Both the position numbers and the translations under genes were made by a program. A stretch of 64,000 nt of DNA from Embiotoca jacksoni (lineage: Eukaryota; Chordata; Actinopteri; Embiotocidae): NCBI GenBank assembly GCA_022577435.1, contig JAKOON010000012.1:18932585-18996584 (forward strand), in the 5' to 3' direction. The notes below the pieces were generated by a model that saw only the letters and a program-made list of their open reading frames with translations, was not told the DNA's origin and did not search any database. The first letter of the stretch is position 1. Each line of letters opens with the position of its first letter. Positions 49,738 through 61,496 of the stretch are shown here, piece by piece.

Positions 49738-52700
49738 CCTTGTCATCGACAAACTGTATATTGCAGAGCTGTTTATATCGTGACATCTTGGGGTCCAACA
49801 GTATTTAAGCCAAAATATGGGCTTTGGGATACTTTGGCTCCTATTTGTCTGTGATTTGATTTCGAATTTTGATATAGGCAGTTATTTAAGTAAGGATAGT
49901 GCACACCTCTTCAAACGTCAGCAGCCATAGCACTACATTCCAATTAGCAGCCGCCCTCAGTGGGTGTCCTTCACACCCCGGGAATCGTCTGCATCTCAAA
50001 AAGAGCTGCAGCATCTTTTTCGTGGGTTGTCTGTTCTTTTTGCGATGGCCTCAGATAGCAAAGCATTAATTGGAGTTGTTTCCAGTGCAGCCAATTTTTG
50101 AGTCACATCTAAATGAGACTTCATGTGGTTCCTCATCTTGGAAAAGCCTTTATTTATCAAAGAGGAACTGTATGTTTCGGACACAAATTTGCTCTTGATA
50201 GCTCACTCGCACACATGTATAGCTAGTTTGTGTCTTTATTGTGCAAACAAAAAACTAAAATAAGTTTTAGTCAAATTTTCAGAGAAGATTTTTCGCATTG
50301 CAATCAAAAGTCGAGTTTCGAAGTAAAAATGTACGAACTAAGAATAAAATCATTTGGATTGTAAACAAATTCTCCGTTACAGTTTCAGAATTTTGCTTGT
50401 CACAAAAGGTTTTTGTTGCAAATCAGACCTGTGTGTTTGCAATTCAAAAAACTTTTGTTTGAAAAGAAAAACACCTTTGGTTGTGAGCGTTGGATGTAGT
50501 GGGCGGGACCTACGCTCATGGAGGAGACAAGAGTTTCTATTGGTGGGTTTGACTGAGATCCACTGCAGGGCTGGACACACACATTTCTCTCTCTCCAAAG
50601 GAGAGGGCTGTGTGTTGTGCTCCATGGTGGTCAGTTCAATTGATGCTGCTCTTTTCTATTGAAATGTTTTAAAATGTGGCAGCTCATCAACATTAACATT
50701 AGTCTTTGGACGTTCAGCAGGTCCTGAGTTTATTTTGGAAAATATGTTCCATCAGAATAAGTTGATTTCACAAAGTCCCTATATATTCAATATCCTAAGT
50801 TTAACTGCAGGTTTGTGTGTATGTTATTCATCAATGCATCATTTTATTACACAAAAGAAACTAAGTGAACATATAGTGGGTCAGGTTGATTTAGAAGCAG
50901 CTGGAACTTCAGGACTTCAGCTGAACAAAGGAGTGAGTTGTTGTGTCCCTACTCTTCTCTTGTAGAGAAGACATCATTTTGCCCAATATCAGGCCAAAAA
51001 TGAAAGATCATGCCCGACAACATACGACTTTGAAAAATGTTCTTGATCTGATATATCATTAAGTTGACAAGTGTTATAAAAGCTTTCCCATTCATTATCT
51101 TCACTTTGTAAGGTGTGTCAAAGAGTGTAGCCTCCCCTCTGGGATGCTGTTGATTCAGCTTATGTTTGTAGAGATTTACATCAGCATTAACAGTTACAGA
51201 TTCCACAAATAAAAAGTTGGAATATTATTTTACTATGCTGTAATATGTATATGGTTTTATTCTCCTCTACACCCCTATTTTGCAGTTAAACATCACTGTG
51301 TTGTTTTGATGACAGAAGTGGAGCGTCTGTTTGTCCATATGAGGATATACGAGGAAGTCACTGTGCTCTCAGATACAGTAATATGTTTCAGCTGTGCGGC
51401 CCATTAAGAAGCCTTTAATTTCTCGCTGCAGAGCTCAGTCTGATCCACGGAGCCCCGAGGAGCTATAAAATGTTGATTTATCTCTCTCTCCTACAGCTCT
51501 GCACACTGAGCCTGGAGAGGAGCTAATGATGTACTACCACAGCTATTTAAACCACTGTTTGAACACTGGTTTAAATATGGAAAGTGAAGTAAGAAATTAG
51601 CAGCAGTTTTGCCACTGTGATTCCAGCCTGCCATCTTCACCCCAGACTTCCTGACTTGTACTTTCTTCAGTCGGCTTTTTAAAAGAGCAGGGAGGAATGG
51701 AACTTAACAAAGAGAGAAGTTTGGCTTACAGGGAGCATTTAACTAATTAGAAATAATGACTTCATCTGCAAAACATATGCAAATCTGGTTTTACAAGCAC
51801 TTTTTAATGTTTATCAGTTTAAAAAAAGTGAAATAGTTTTAACTTCATTTAAAACTACGCTGACAAATGGGAATAACATTTTCCTATTAAAGTGAAACAT
51901 TATCTTTCTAATACAATTTGCAATTATTTATCTTCATCCCGACATTTATAGAACGTTTTGTTTTTGCCTTTGAGATTGGAATTGTAGGCTGCTGACACCA
52001 CAGTATAAAGAGGTGTGAGGAGACATTGTTGTCATTGGAGTTGGTTGCTTTGAGTTTCAAAATGTCAAATATTAGTCACAGATCAAAACATGGTTGGTGA
52101 AAAATTGACCAGGGGTTGTACAAGGTAGGTTGAGGGAATAATATTCTACTACCGTCATTACGTATCATCAGTCCCCAAATTCCTTTTAACCATGCAATTA
52201 TATACAGGATACAGCACGTATGATTGCCAGTGAGTTTTAGGGGTGTTTGCAGCAAGGATAGATTATGAAACAAGTGGTCACTGAGCACATCCAAAGCCCC
52301 CTGTCCTTCCCTCATAGAAGCCAGTAACCTAAACTGAAATATACAACTACAAGAAATGCAGATTTGGTTTTCATCTCATCCTCGTCTTTTTAAATCTCTT
52401 GATTGACTTTCCAGCCAGAAATGTTAACAGTCGCTTCAAACAAAGGCTCCCAAACAAGCATGACCCACTGCCCAACCCCTAATGTGGAAGAAAGCACCAA
52501 CCTCGGTCGTAGAGCTAGCAAGCTACAAAACAGAAGAAAACCTGTGGTTGGCCCGGTTGTGTGTCACTCAGACGCAAAACAGCCTTTTCATGGGAGAGCT
52601 CCAGAGAGAGGCTTTGGGTAGAAGATGTGAAACCATATTGAGATGGTTTTAGGTTTGTAAAACAACAAAACAATATTCTAATGGATATTAAGACTGCAAA

Positions 52701-55700
52701 TAAAACAGAAAATGTGTGAAATATGAGACCTTTGAATGTTGAGCCATTCAGTCTTCATCACATAGTCAAATCCCTTTAACTGTTATTGATATTAAGCCAT
52801 AGCTCTTGATATATCAAGCATTAATTCACGAATTATATTAGCATAAATCAGTATTTAGTGAAGCATGGAATATATCTAGTTTTAGATAAAGTGATGCTAT
52901 ATTGTTTCCTTAATTCTCATATAAAATCTGCATGACAGGAACATCTGATATTTTATATACACCCATAGGCACAAAGGCCAAACTTTACCTTCCTTCAGCC
53001 TTCAGAAAAAACCTAACTGGTCCTGCATACAGGCATGATTAAGATTCATGAGTTTTGAAACAAGGAGAGGTAATGAGCTCAGTTGTTTTTCGCTGCTTTA
53101 AAATGGTGCTTCACTCAGAATCCTGATCATGAAAGAAAAGCAACTCTCCAGATGTACTCGTCCATTCCACTCAACCGATACGACACCAAGCCTAATGAAA
53201 AAACAAAAACACAAAAAACAGTGCATTTCCTGACAGACCATTCATACAATGTGTATTTTTTCTATTTCAATCAGGAAAGACTCTCAATCTGAGATAATAT
53301 GTAGTGATGAATCACAGGGCTCTGAACACTGTAAGGTCCTTACAACAGAACTCTACAACATTATTAAGAAAAACCCAACAAAAGCAAAGCATAGATCAGA
53401 AACATTCAGCTCCAGAGCAGAGACACATGAAGAAGAAACACCAGCTGCAGGAGATGGAACACATGAAGTTAATGAGATGCAATAGTGGCATATTAATCCA
53501 CGGACCGGGGATGAGAGGGTGCTGAAGATCTGGATATGATGAGGAGTGGATTCGGATTAGCTCGACCTCAGCATTGAGTATGAAGACTGGAGGTGAATAG
53601 GATGGAGGTGGGTTGCAGCAGATTCCACGGACACAACGGCTGATGCAGAAAGGATATTTCCTTTGCCGTTCTTGTGTCATACCAGAAGTGAGTCCAAAGG
53701 TCATTGCAGCTGACAAACAATAAAGCAGAAGAGGCTTGGCCTGCCCCTCGAGCGATTTCGTCCTACTCAGATCGTGAAGCTGACTCAGGAGCAGGCTTAG
53801 GATTGGTCGAGCAAGGAACAGGAACTGGAGAGGTGGAGAAAAACAGACTGGGGTTATCTGATGGGTTGACAGTTAATGAAAGGGAACAAGCCTAACTTAT
53901 TAGAGGCAAACAGACCACAACCATGGTAGTGATATTTTTACATGAAAATGTAAGACATTTTAAATATCATAAACATAACATCATAAATATGATGATGAGA
54001 AGCTCTGATGAGATGACAATTACACTTTCGACTGAATGACTGTTGAATCAAATCAGTTTGAGCCAGTTTACTGAACATAGGAGGGAAGTGAAAGGACAAG
54101 AAGGGACTTATAAATATTTTGGTTTTTGCTGGGCCATGCACCAAATCCTAGGTAACATTTTTTTTTTTTTAATTTGAGCTGAAATCCTGTATGGCTGCAT
54201 GCTTTTGGAAGTGTACCTTGTCTCAATATACAAAACGAAGAAAAAATAAGCTGTATCACAATGAATTATAGCTGAAGGCTTTCAACTGACCATCACTATA
54301 GTACGGGAGTTGAAATAATTTGTTATAAAAAAAAAAAAAAAGTAAAGCCACCTCTTTCTACAGCAAAGGGCTTCTCTTTTACCAACATCATAGTCCAGTA
54401 ATGAGAAAGACCTGCAGCCTGTTGTAACAACACATCACCACAAATAAACCTTTGTTAACATTCCAGTCAGTGACCAGAGGTGATAGCGGCTCTACCTGGC
54501 TTTGAAATTCCCCTCAGCCCACAGTCCCCTTGTTCACGCTGTATTTACAGAGGCAGCAGGCCATCAGACAGTAAACCGCTGTGAGCAATCAAGACCATGT
54601 TAGGTTTGTCCAACAAGCTGCACAGAATTAAATCTAGATACAGAGCCTCAAGGTAAGGAAAAGGCTGACTTTGATTGCTTCTTCAAATATTTGAAAAATG
54701 TTTTTGAACCGCTATAGCCCTCTTATTATTGCTGCATATTCAGTAAATGGGAAAATGCAGGGGAATATAACCTTTTAAAGATACCTTCCTCTGGCCTTTC
54801 TCTACAAAAAGAAACACAAAAAAGAAAATTAATTTGCAATTTTTATGTTACTCTGTGCCTGAGACAAAAGGAGAACTCCAAGCTTTTTTATGTCTTTGTT
54901 TCTTCTCTTTGTCTATTAAAAACGCTATTAAAAATGAAAAGCACCAGCAACAGTGATTCAGTGTGGTTTGAGAAAAATATTACTGATTGAAGTGTGTTGG
55001 CACTTTCAAAGCCTGATAATTCCAAAACATGAAAAGAGGGAGCGAGCGAGAGAGAGAGATCAGCAATGATGGACAAATGTGAGAGAAAAGCAAACATTTT
55101 CGGCACCAGTGGTGAATAGTAAAAGATGACTTGACCCTACAGCACAGTGTGACATCATGCTTATCTGCAGACAGCCCTTGGATCCAACACAGAGCCCGGA
55201 GAAACTATCAAATCAAATTAAGCCTATTACTTTCTCAAGAAGACATTCTGCTAAGAATGTAAGGAGATGAAGACGAGAGGAAAAGTGTCTGTCTGACTGA
55301 TGCTCCGAGCCATCAGAAACCTATAACAGAAGTCCCATGTTTCTTACTTTGGTGACTGATGGTATACGTGTGAGCATTTACTGTGTGTATGATGGATGAT
55401 TGCGTAACCACCGTCTCTGGTTCGGGTGTCCATTTTATTATCCCCCGTCTGGAGGCAAATTTTCAAAAATTTGAGGACCATCAAACCATAAAATATGGGC
55501 TCATAGGTCTATTGTGGAAACAGCTTATGATGAGCTATTATGATGATTGACTGTAACAGTGTCCTCTATTGGCTGCAGTAATTATGACTGTAGGAAAAGA
55601 TGAGGTCTGGTGATGTTATAGAGGTGCATAGTCTGCATAAGATGGAGGTCGGGGTGGATGGATGGGTCCAATGTTTGACTTTTAACATGGGGGCTCACCG

Positions 55701-56055
55701 TTAATTCCCTATCATCCCTAACCACTCTGTCTTTTAAGCCCGACCCATTCACATCCTTGACTGCATATTCATAATTGTAACCTTTACAATGTACTTATTT
55801 TAATGGAAACCACAATCTTTCCCTAAACCAAGTTGTTTTTGTGCTGAAACCTGATAAAACCATTATCATTGCATTGTCACATTATGAAGGGTTTAGTTTA
55901 ATCTCTTTCTCCTGCCTGTATGCTCCAATGAGTCGAATCAGATGGGCGGGACAAACAGTCATTCAGGTTGGAGGACTTGTTCTAACGCTAAGTTCTGCTC
56001 AATAGGTGATGTTAAAGTTCAGGAGCTCTCAGCAGGAAGCAGCAGTATTTAAGTA
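49738..56055. other. About 6.3 kb without a recognised gene
   Basis: A minus-strand frame at 49996-50184 ('SLINKGFSKMRNHMKSHLDV') has a faint zinc-finger look but no clear family. Frames at 53249-53525 and 53704-53895 (plus) and 53396-53716 (minus) overlap and are unrecognised. Poly(A) runs occur near 54326-54340. Nothing here can be supported as a gene. Confidence 0.4.
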
Positions 56056-56743
56056 CACTGAAAAAAATGATACTTTGGACCAACTTAAAAGAAGTTGCTG
56101 TATTTTTTTTACAGCTAAATTTATTACTTTTTCTCAAATTGCATTTTTTATTTGATTTATACCTAAAATATTAATTTAATATGAATACAAAATATTTATT
56201 TTACACGAGATAAAAATGTACTTTTATACAAAGTAAAAAGATTATTTTGTATCAAGACCGTACACCATTTTTAGCTTTGTTACAACTTGATTTTTTTTTT
56301 TCATTTTGGAAAAACCTAGTATTTAATATTCCATCTAAGTAAAGTTTTGCACTTTAGTATAAACTAGTTAAAATGCTGTAATTTTTTACACGAAAATGTA
56401 TCAGCTTTTCTCAAGTTAAATGTCTAATTCAATAGAAACTATAAGTTACAATTATACCTTCATTAATACATTTTCTTTAGTCACAAGCAAATACATCACT
56501 TAATGTACTTTGTACAAGTGATGATACAATGTAGTCCAGTAATGTAGTACAATTATATGTAGTACAATTATATGTTTTGCTTTTTACAAATACAATTTCA
56601 CAACAAACAGTATTTTCTGTGATATTCTGTGTGTAGAATTTTCACTTAAGATAAAACTGAAAACATTTAGCCACTGTCAATGTTTAATCTTGTTTACATA
56701 ATACAAATACAGACAGGAAAATTCTCTTCAAAAGACCTTCAGG

Positions 56744-56749
56744 TTTATT
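56744..56749 (-). terminator. Candidate polyadenylation signal for the cargo gene
   Basis: On the minus strand 'acaATAAAcctgaagg' supplies AATAAA about 880 bp after the stop of the terminal exon. Other AT-rich matches nearby on this strand (for example near 56200) cannot be excluded. Confidence 0.3.
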
Positions 56750-57631
56750 GTGATGGCTTTTAAAAAATGCATCACCTTTGATCAAGTACTCAAAAAAAAT
56801 ATATAAACTAAAACATACATAGATAAAACCTTCCATTTGAAGCCCGTAAAGCTAGCAGTATGTGTTCTACACGTTAATAATTAAAAAAATTAAATAAAAA
56901 TAAAGTAAATTCTGGTCTTTTTATCTGCATTAAGTTTCTGCAACAACATCCACATAAATGCTAAGATGTAACAAATGTTTATCTCTCAAACATGTAACAT
57001 GCAATGTAAAAGCCACAACTGCAAAATAGTGTTTCCAAAACTGTTAAAACTTTTCAATATGGTATTTAAACCTTTTGCAACTATTCTGTTATGTTAACCA
57101 CAAAACTGATAACATGTAAAACTGGTATGTAAATCCCTATTATGAAATATGTAATATAGCCATTAAGTGTATGAACATTATTAAAACTTGGCTGTCCTTA
57201 CATAAAAGTTACGACAAGAAATGTCACATTATATTGAACCATTATAAACGTGAGATCAATGGATCAAAACAAGAACTGGAAAAATACAGTTCAATTGCTG
57301 TGGGACAATCTATGAGCAAAGGTTAGTCTTTTGTGAACAATTCAGTTCAACAAGAAATAGTACCACTACTGGTACAACTGAGCTGCAGGTCATTGTCAAT
57401 TAAGCATTATTCACAGTGCTAATATAATACCTAAATATTGGTACCAGACAGATTTCTGTTCAGAAAAAAAATCTAAACATAAGCCAATTTAGAGGTGACA
57501 TCTGTCTCCATCTTTCATATACATTTAACAACTGCCTGTTCCATTAACCAGTAAGATATTTGAATCCAAGTTATAAAAACAGAACAAAGAACATGCTGTA
57601 TCCAAATGTATTTTGTGGGTTATTCTAATGT

Positions 57632-57890
57632 TCAGAGCTTGACACTCAGACTGTACACTCTGCGTGTCATCTTTTTGGGTTCTATCTCCATAAATATTTT
57701 CTGCAGTGCATCAAAAGTGTACTTTAGCTCACTTGGATAGCTCAAGTTTAGAGCATAGGTGAGACCAAATAACATGGCACATGCATGTGCAACTGATGAC
57801 AACTGATTAAGGACTTCAACACCTTCAATAACGATGACCCCGAACAAACAAGCTTCACCATACGACCACAATTTTTTCCTTCAGTGACAT
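57632..57890 (-). CDS. Terminal exon of an uncharacterised teleost multicopy protein family
   Basis: On the minus strand the frame reads 'WSYGEACLFGVIVIEGVEVL', 'NQLSSVAHACAMLFGLTYAL', 'NLSYPSELKYTFDALQKIFM', 'EIEPKKMTRRVYSLSVKL' and a TGA at 57632. I recognise 'EGVEVL...FGLIYALNLSYP.ELKYTFE.LQK' as the conserved C-terminus of a large family of uncharacterised fish proteins, some annotated as SAM-domain-containing or SAMD3-like. That is memory, not a search. No function is known to me. The exon start is uncertain: an in-frame TGA lies just upstream near 57880, and 'ctgaag' there could be the acceptor, with a weak pyrimidine tract. The exon sits inside the CACTG-ended element, and the middle exons of the family are not visible in it. 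Confidence 0.55.
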
Positions 57891-58125
57891 TACAAATTTA
57901 ACTACCAAACAAAATTCACTTTGCACTTGTGAAATTGAGGCAACTACAGCCTTGCAGTTTGCGTGAGCAAGCAATGCTAATAGCGTGCTTTAGCTAGCAT
58001 TTGAATGGACATGAGCAAACCACAAAGGTAGTCTGTAAAGTATTTCTCCATGCTGCCACTAACCATACATGTTAACAGAAAACACACATTTATCTTTAAA
58101 AAAAAATAAATAAATTGAACTCTTA

Positions 58126-58225
58126 CCTTTTTTTAAAGGAGTTTTTTTTAGTCCTGCAGAAGGTGCTCAGCTTCCCGAAGCCTGGTAATGGCAGCCGGCA
58201 AAACTTGAGAAGGATGATTTGGTGA
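58126..58225 (-). other. Probable untranslated first exon with consensus splice donor
   Basis: On the minus strand a GC-richer segment ('ttttgccggctgccattacc', 'ggcttcgggaagctgagcac') ends in 'aaaaaaag' followed by 'gtaagag', a strong AG|GTAAGA donor with the intron starting at 58126. It lies about 240 bp upstream of the terminal coding exon's 5' side. No ATG-initiated frame of useful length is present in it. Confidence 0.4.
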
Positions 58226-58260
58226 CGTCATGTAGTCACGTGACATGAAAACCTCTAGTT
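58215..58260 (-). promoter_or_regulatory. Promoter-like CRE and E-box cluster
   Basis: 'tgacgtca' (perfect palindromic CRE, about 58223-58230) and 'cacgtg' (E-box, about 58237-58242) lie just upstream (minus-strand sense) of the GC-richer first-exon-like segment. This arrangement is common in TATA-less promoters. It is inferred from motifs only. Confidence 0.35.
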
Positions 58261-58863
58261 TAAAGTAAAAATACCCTTTAGGTAAAAATATTGCTGTTCA
58301 TTTACTCTAGGGGGCGTATGTTTTAGTTTTAGGCAAACTGAAAAACCCTGGTGTAAACCGAAAATCACAATTTTCACTTGGACTAAGGTACAAATTCACT
58401 TTAAGTCATGACACCGACGTTTGACTTTTTTCAGTGTACTGCACTGAAGAGTGTTTCAACATCCGGGTGACATTTTATTTTAGAATACCCAACGTGTGTT
58501 TGGCTGCATTGTTCTGCGTTTGTCTGTGTTGTTGGCACAGTGCTGTGTTGAGTAAAACATTTTCCAACGATGAAAACTTTTTCCATGTAGTCACATGATT
58601 ACCCCTTGTTGCACCACTATATTTTCTGTTATGACAAACAACAACAAAAAAGTTTTCTAAATTAGGTACATTCACTCTCACTTCCTCCTTTTTCCTTTAT
58701 CTTCTAATTCAGTAGGCCAGGCAGGGAAGAGAAAAAGGGCTGCAACTTCAACACATTTGAAATGCCCTGACAGATGCTCCAGGCTCTGTGAAATGTATCA
58801 GTGGTGTGAGAACTTGCCTGGAGCTGCCCTCACACGTTAATATAAAAGTGAATATATACTGTA

Positions 58864-60496
58864 CAGTGGGTGCGGAAAGTATTCAGACCCCTTTACATTT
58901 TTCACTCTTTGTTTCATTGCAGCCATTTGCTAAAATCAAAAAAGTTCATTTTATTTCTCATTAATGTACACTCAGCACCCCATCTTGACAGAAACAAACA
59001 GAAATGTAGAAATTTGTGCAAATTTATTAAAAAAGAAAAACTGAAATATCACATGGTCATAAGTATTCAGACCCTTTGCTCAGTATTGAGTAGAAGCACC
59101 CTTTTGAGCTCGTACAGCCATGAGTCTTCTTGGGAATGATGGAACAAGCTTTTCACACCTGGATTTGGGGATCCTCTGCCATTCTTCCTTGCAGATCCTC
59201 TCCAGTTCCGTCAGGTTGGATGGTGAACGTTGGTGGACAGCCATTTTCAGGTCTCTCCAGAGATGCTCAATTGGGTTTAGGTCAGGGCTCTGGCTGGGCC
59301 AGTCAAGAATGGTCACAGAGTTGTTCCGAAGCCACTCCTTTGTTATTTTAGCTGTGTGCTCAGGGTCATTGTCTTGTTGGAAGGTGAACCTTCAGCCCAG
59401 TCTGAGGTCCAGAGGATTCTGGAAGAGGATTTCTTCCAGGATATCTCTGTACTTGGCCGCATCCATCTTTCCTTCAATTGCAATCAGTCGTCCTGTCCCT
59501 GCAGCTGAAAAACACCCCCATAGCATGATGCTGCCACCACCATGTTTCACTGTTGGGATTGTATTGGGCAGATGATGAGCAGTGCCTGGTTTTCTCCACA
59601 CATACCGCTTAGAATTAACACCAACAAGTTCAATCTTGGTCTCATCAGACCAGAGAATCTTATTTCTCATAGTCTGGGAGTCCTTCATGTGTTTTTTGGC
59701 AAACTCTATGCGGGCTTTCATATGTCTTGCACTGAGGAGATGCTTCCGTCGGGCCACTCTGCCATAAAGCCCCGACTGGTGGAGGGCTGCAGTGATAGTT
59801 GACTTTGTGGAACTTTCTCCCATCTCCCTACTGCATCTCTGGAGCTCAGCCACAGTGATCTTTGGGTTCTTCTTTACCTCTCTCACCAAGGCTCTTCTCC
59901 CACGATTGCTCAGTTTGGCTGGACGGCCAGGTCTAGGAAGAGTTCTGGTCGTCCCAAACTTCTTCCATTTAAGGATTATGGAGGCCACTGTGCTCTTAGG
60001 AACCTTGAGTGCTGCAGAAATTATTTTGTAACCATGGCCAGATCTGTGCCTTGCCACAATTCTGTCTCTGAGCTCCTTGGACAGTTCCTTCGACCTCATG
60101 GTTCTCATTTGCTCTGACATGCACTGTGAGCTGTAAGGTCTTATATAGACAGGTGTGTGCCTTTCCTAATCAAGTCCAATCAGTTTAATTAAACACAGCT
60201 GGACTCCAATGAAGGAGTAGAACCATCTCAAGGAGGATCAGAAGAAATGGACAGCATGTGAGTTAAATATGAGTGTCACAGCAAAGGGTCTGAATACTTA
60301 TGACCATGTGATATTTCAGTTTTTCTTTTTTAATAAATTTGCACAAATTTCTACATTTCTGTTTTTTTCTGTCAACATGGGGTGCTGAGTGTACATTAAT
60401 GAGAAATAAAATGAACTTTTTTGATTTTAGCAAATGGCTGCAGTGAAACAAAGAGTGAAAAATGTAAAGGGGTCTGAATACTTTCTGTACCCACTG
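58864..60496 (-). mobile_element. Tc1-like transposon 2 (Tc1/mariner), young and nearly intact
   Basis: The ends 'cagtgggtgcggaaagtatt' and the complement of 60477-60496 are flanked by TA (58862-58863 and 60497-60498). Length is 1633 bp. The inverted repeats (about 58864-59079 and 60282-60496) are about 213 bp and differ at only about five positions by my alignment. They contain outer and inner 'aagtattcagaccc' direct repeats (IR/DR type). Near-identity of the repeats and an almost unbroken transposase indicate a recent insertion. It is a different family from element 1: termini and inverted-repeat text differ. Confidence 0.97.
59080..60120 (-). pseudogene. Tc1-like transposase (element 2), one in-frame stop
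   Basis: The frame from ATG at 60118-60120 to TGA at 59080-59082 spans 347 codons, close to the usual Tc1 transposase length of about 340. It is interrupted by a single TGA at 59392-59394, between 'DLRLG' and 'RFTFQQDND'. N-terminal helix-turn-helix regions ('MRSKELSKELRDRIVARHRS', 'STVASIILKWKKFGTTRTLP'), the hook 'PGRPAKLSNRG' and the catalytic triad ('LWSDETKIEL', 'FQQDNDPEHTAK', 'SPDLNPIEHLWRDLK') are all present. 'PEH' stands where relatives usually have 'PKH'. No frameshift was found. The stop lies between the first and second catalytic aspartates, so a truncated product would lack two of the three catalytic residues. Confidence 0.93.
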
Positions 60497-60498
60497 TA

Positions 60499-61496
60499 TA
60501 TCTGTATGGTGTCACTTTTTACATTGTAGTCTGTATGATAACTGAACTCTACTCAGCACACTCGCCTACAAAAACAGTGCATACCTTCTCAGTGACATTC
60601 AGATTTGTTTGAATCTTATCGGCTGTTACAGGTTAATGTTGTTGGATTCTACAGTGAACAGGTTCCTGTAGTGAAAAAAGTGGTTAACTGTAAAACAATA
60701 TCAGAGTAAATGAGAGGAAATGGATAAAAGATGTATTTCTGCAGGGAGACAGCGGATAAAAAAGGAATCCAGCAGTGCAGATGTGTCAATGAACACTAAT
60801 TCATTACCGAGTTGCTACTGAGGTTCCCTGTCAGCATTGTAACGATGCTCCGAGGCTACCTGGATTCAGGTGGAATGATTTGGTTAAATCTGAGCCAACA
60901 GTCAATAGTTTATTAGAAGCTTTAAACAGAAGTGAGAGAGGCCTTTGGAGTCTGATACAGGATGCTGCCATGCAAGAATAAAATAAGCAATGTGAAAACG
61001 AGACTAGAAACAGTAACAAAAGTATAGTGACATGAAAGTAAACATTCATGCACGTAGTGGTTCTTGGTACAGATGCTGTATGTTTTCCTTCTTTGAGGCA
61101 AATGTGTAATTTTTAGCTCTGTCGATAAATCATGTTCATTTATGATCTGTGAATAAAAACAATCAATTTATATATTATATTTGATGTCAGATTTGTGCAA
61201 TTGTACGTCCAACACCCTCAATATAAATCATTGTATTATTCAATTTACTACATTAGGATGATAATTTATGATGTATTTATTTATTATGTATGTAAAGCAG
61301 TGCCCGGTTTTTTTCAGCAGCAGTCATCCTCAGAATTTTGGACTTGAAAAGGCTATGTAATATCTAGATGGAATAAAGTTGTATTGTTGTTTTTATGTCA
61401 TCAAATTTACAAACAAAAAGACACACCTGTGTTTTGTTTCTTGGGCTGTCAGCAGAGAAAAAAGGAACATAGTTCAGCTATATGTAATACATTGTT
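60499..61496. other. No gene recognised
   Basis: AT-rich spacer between the Tc1-like element and the family A repeat. The minus-strand open frame at 60831-61049 is hydrophobic at its start but unrecognised. Confidence 0.5.

Larger units (their letters stand above)
56056..58436 (-). mobile_element. CACTG-ended DNA transposon carrying spliced-gene pieces
   Basis: The left end 'cactgaaaaaaatgatac' and the reverse complement of the right end 'cactgaaaaaagtcaaac' share an 11-bp perfect terminal repeat. TA lies on both sides (56054-56055 and 58437-58438). Length is 2381 bp. CACTG termini with a 2-3 bp duplication are the pattern of the EnSpm/CACTA (CMC) group, so I assign it there tentatively. No transposase motif was recognised. 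On the minus strand it carries a promoter-like segment, a first-exon/donor signal, a terminal coding exon and a possible polyadenylation signal, so it looks like a non-autonomous element with a captured or cargo gene. Confidence 0.55.

Noticed and set aside
53249..53895. Overlapping open frames on both strands
   Set aside because: Frames are open on both strands at once and no motif is recognised. It may be an old repeat rather than coding sequence.
59120..60031. Plus-strand open frames across Tc1 element 2
   Set aside because: Shadows of the minus-strand transposase.
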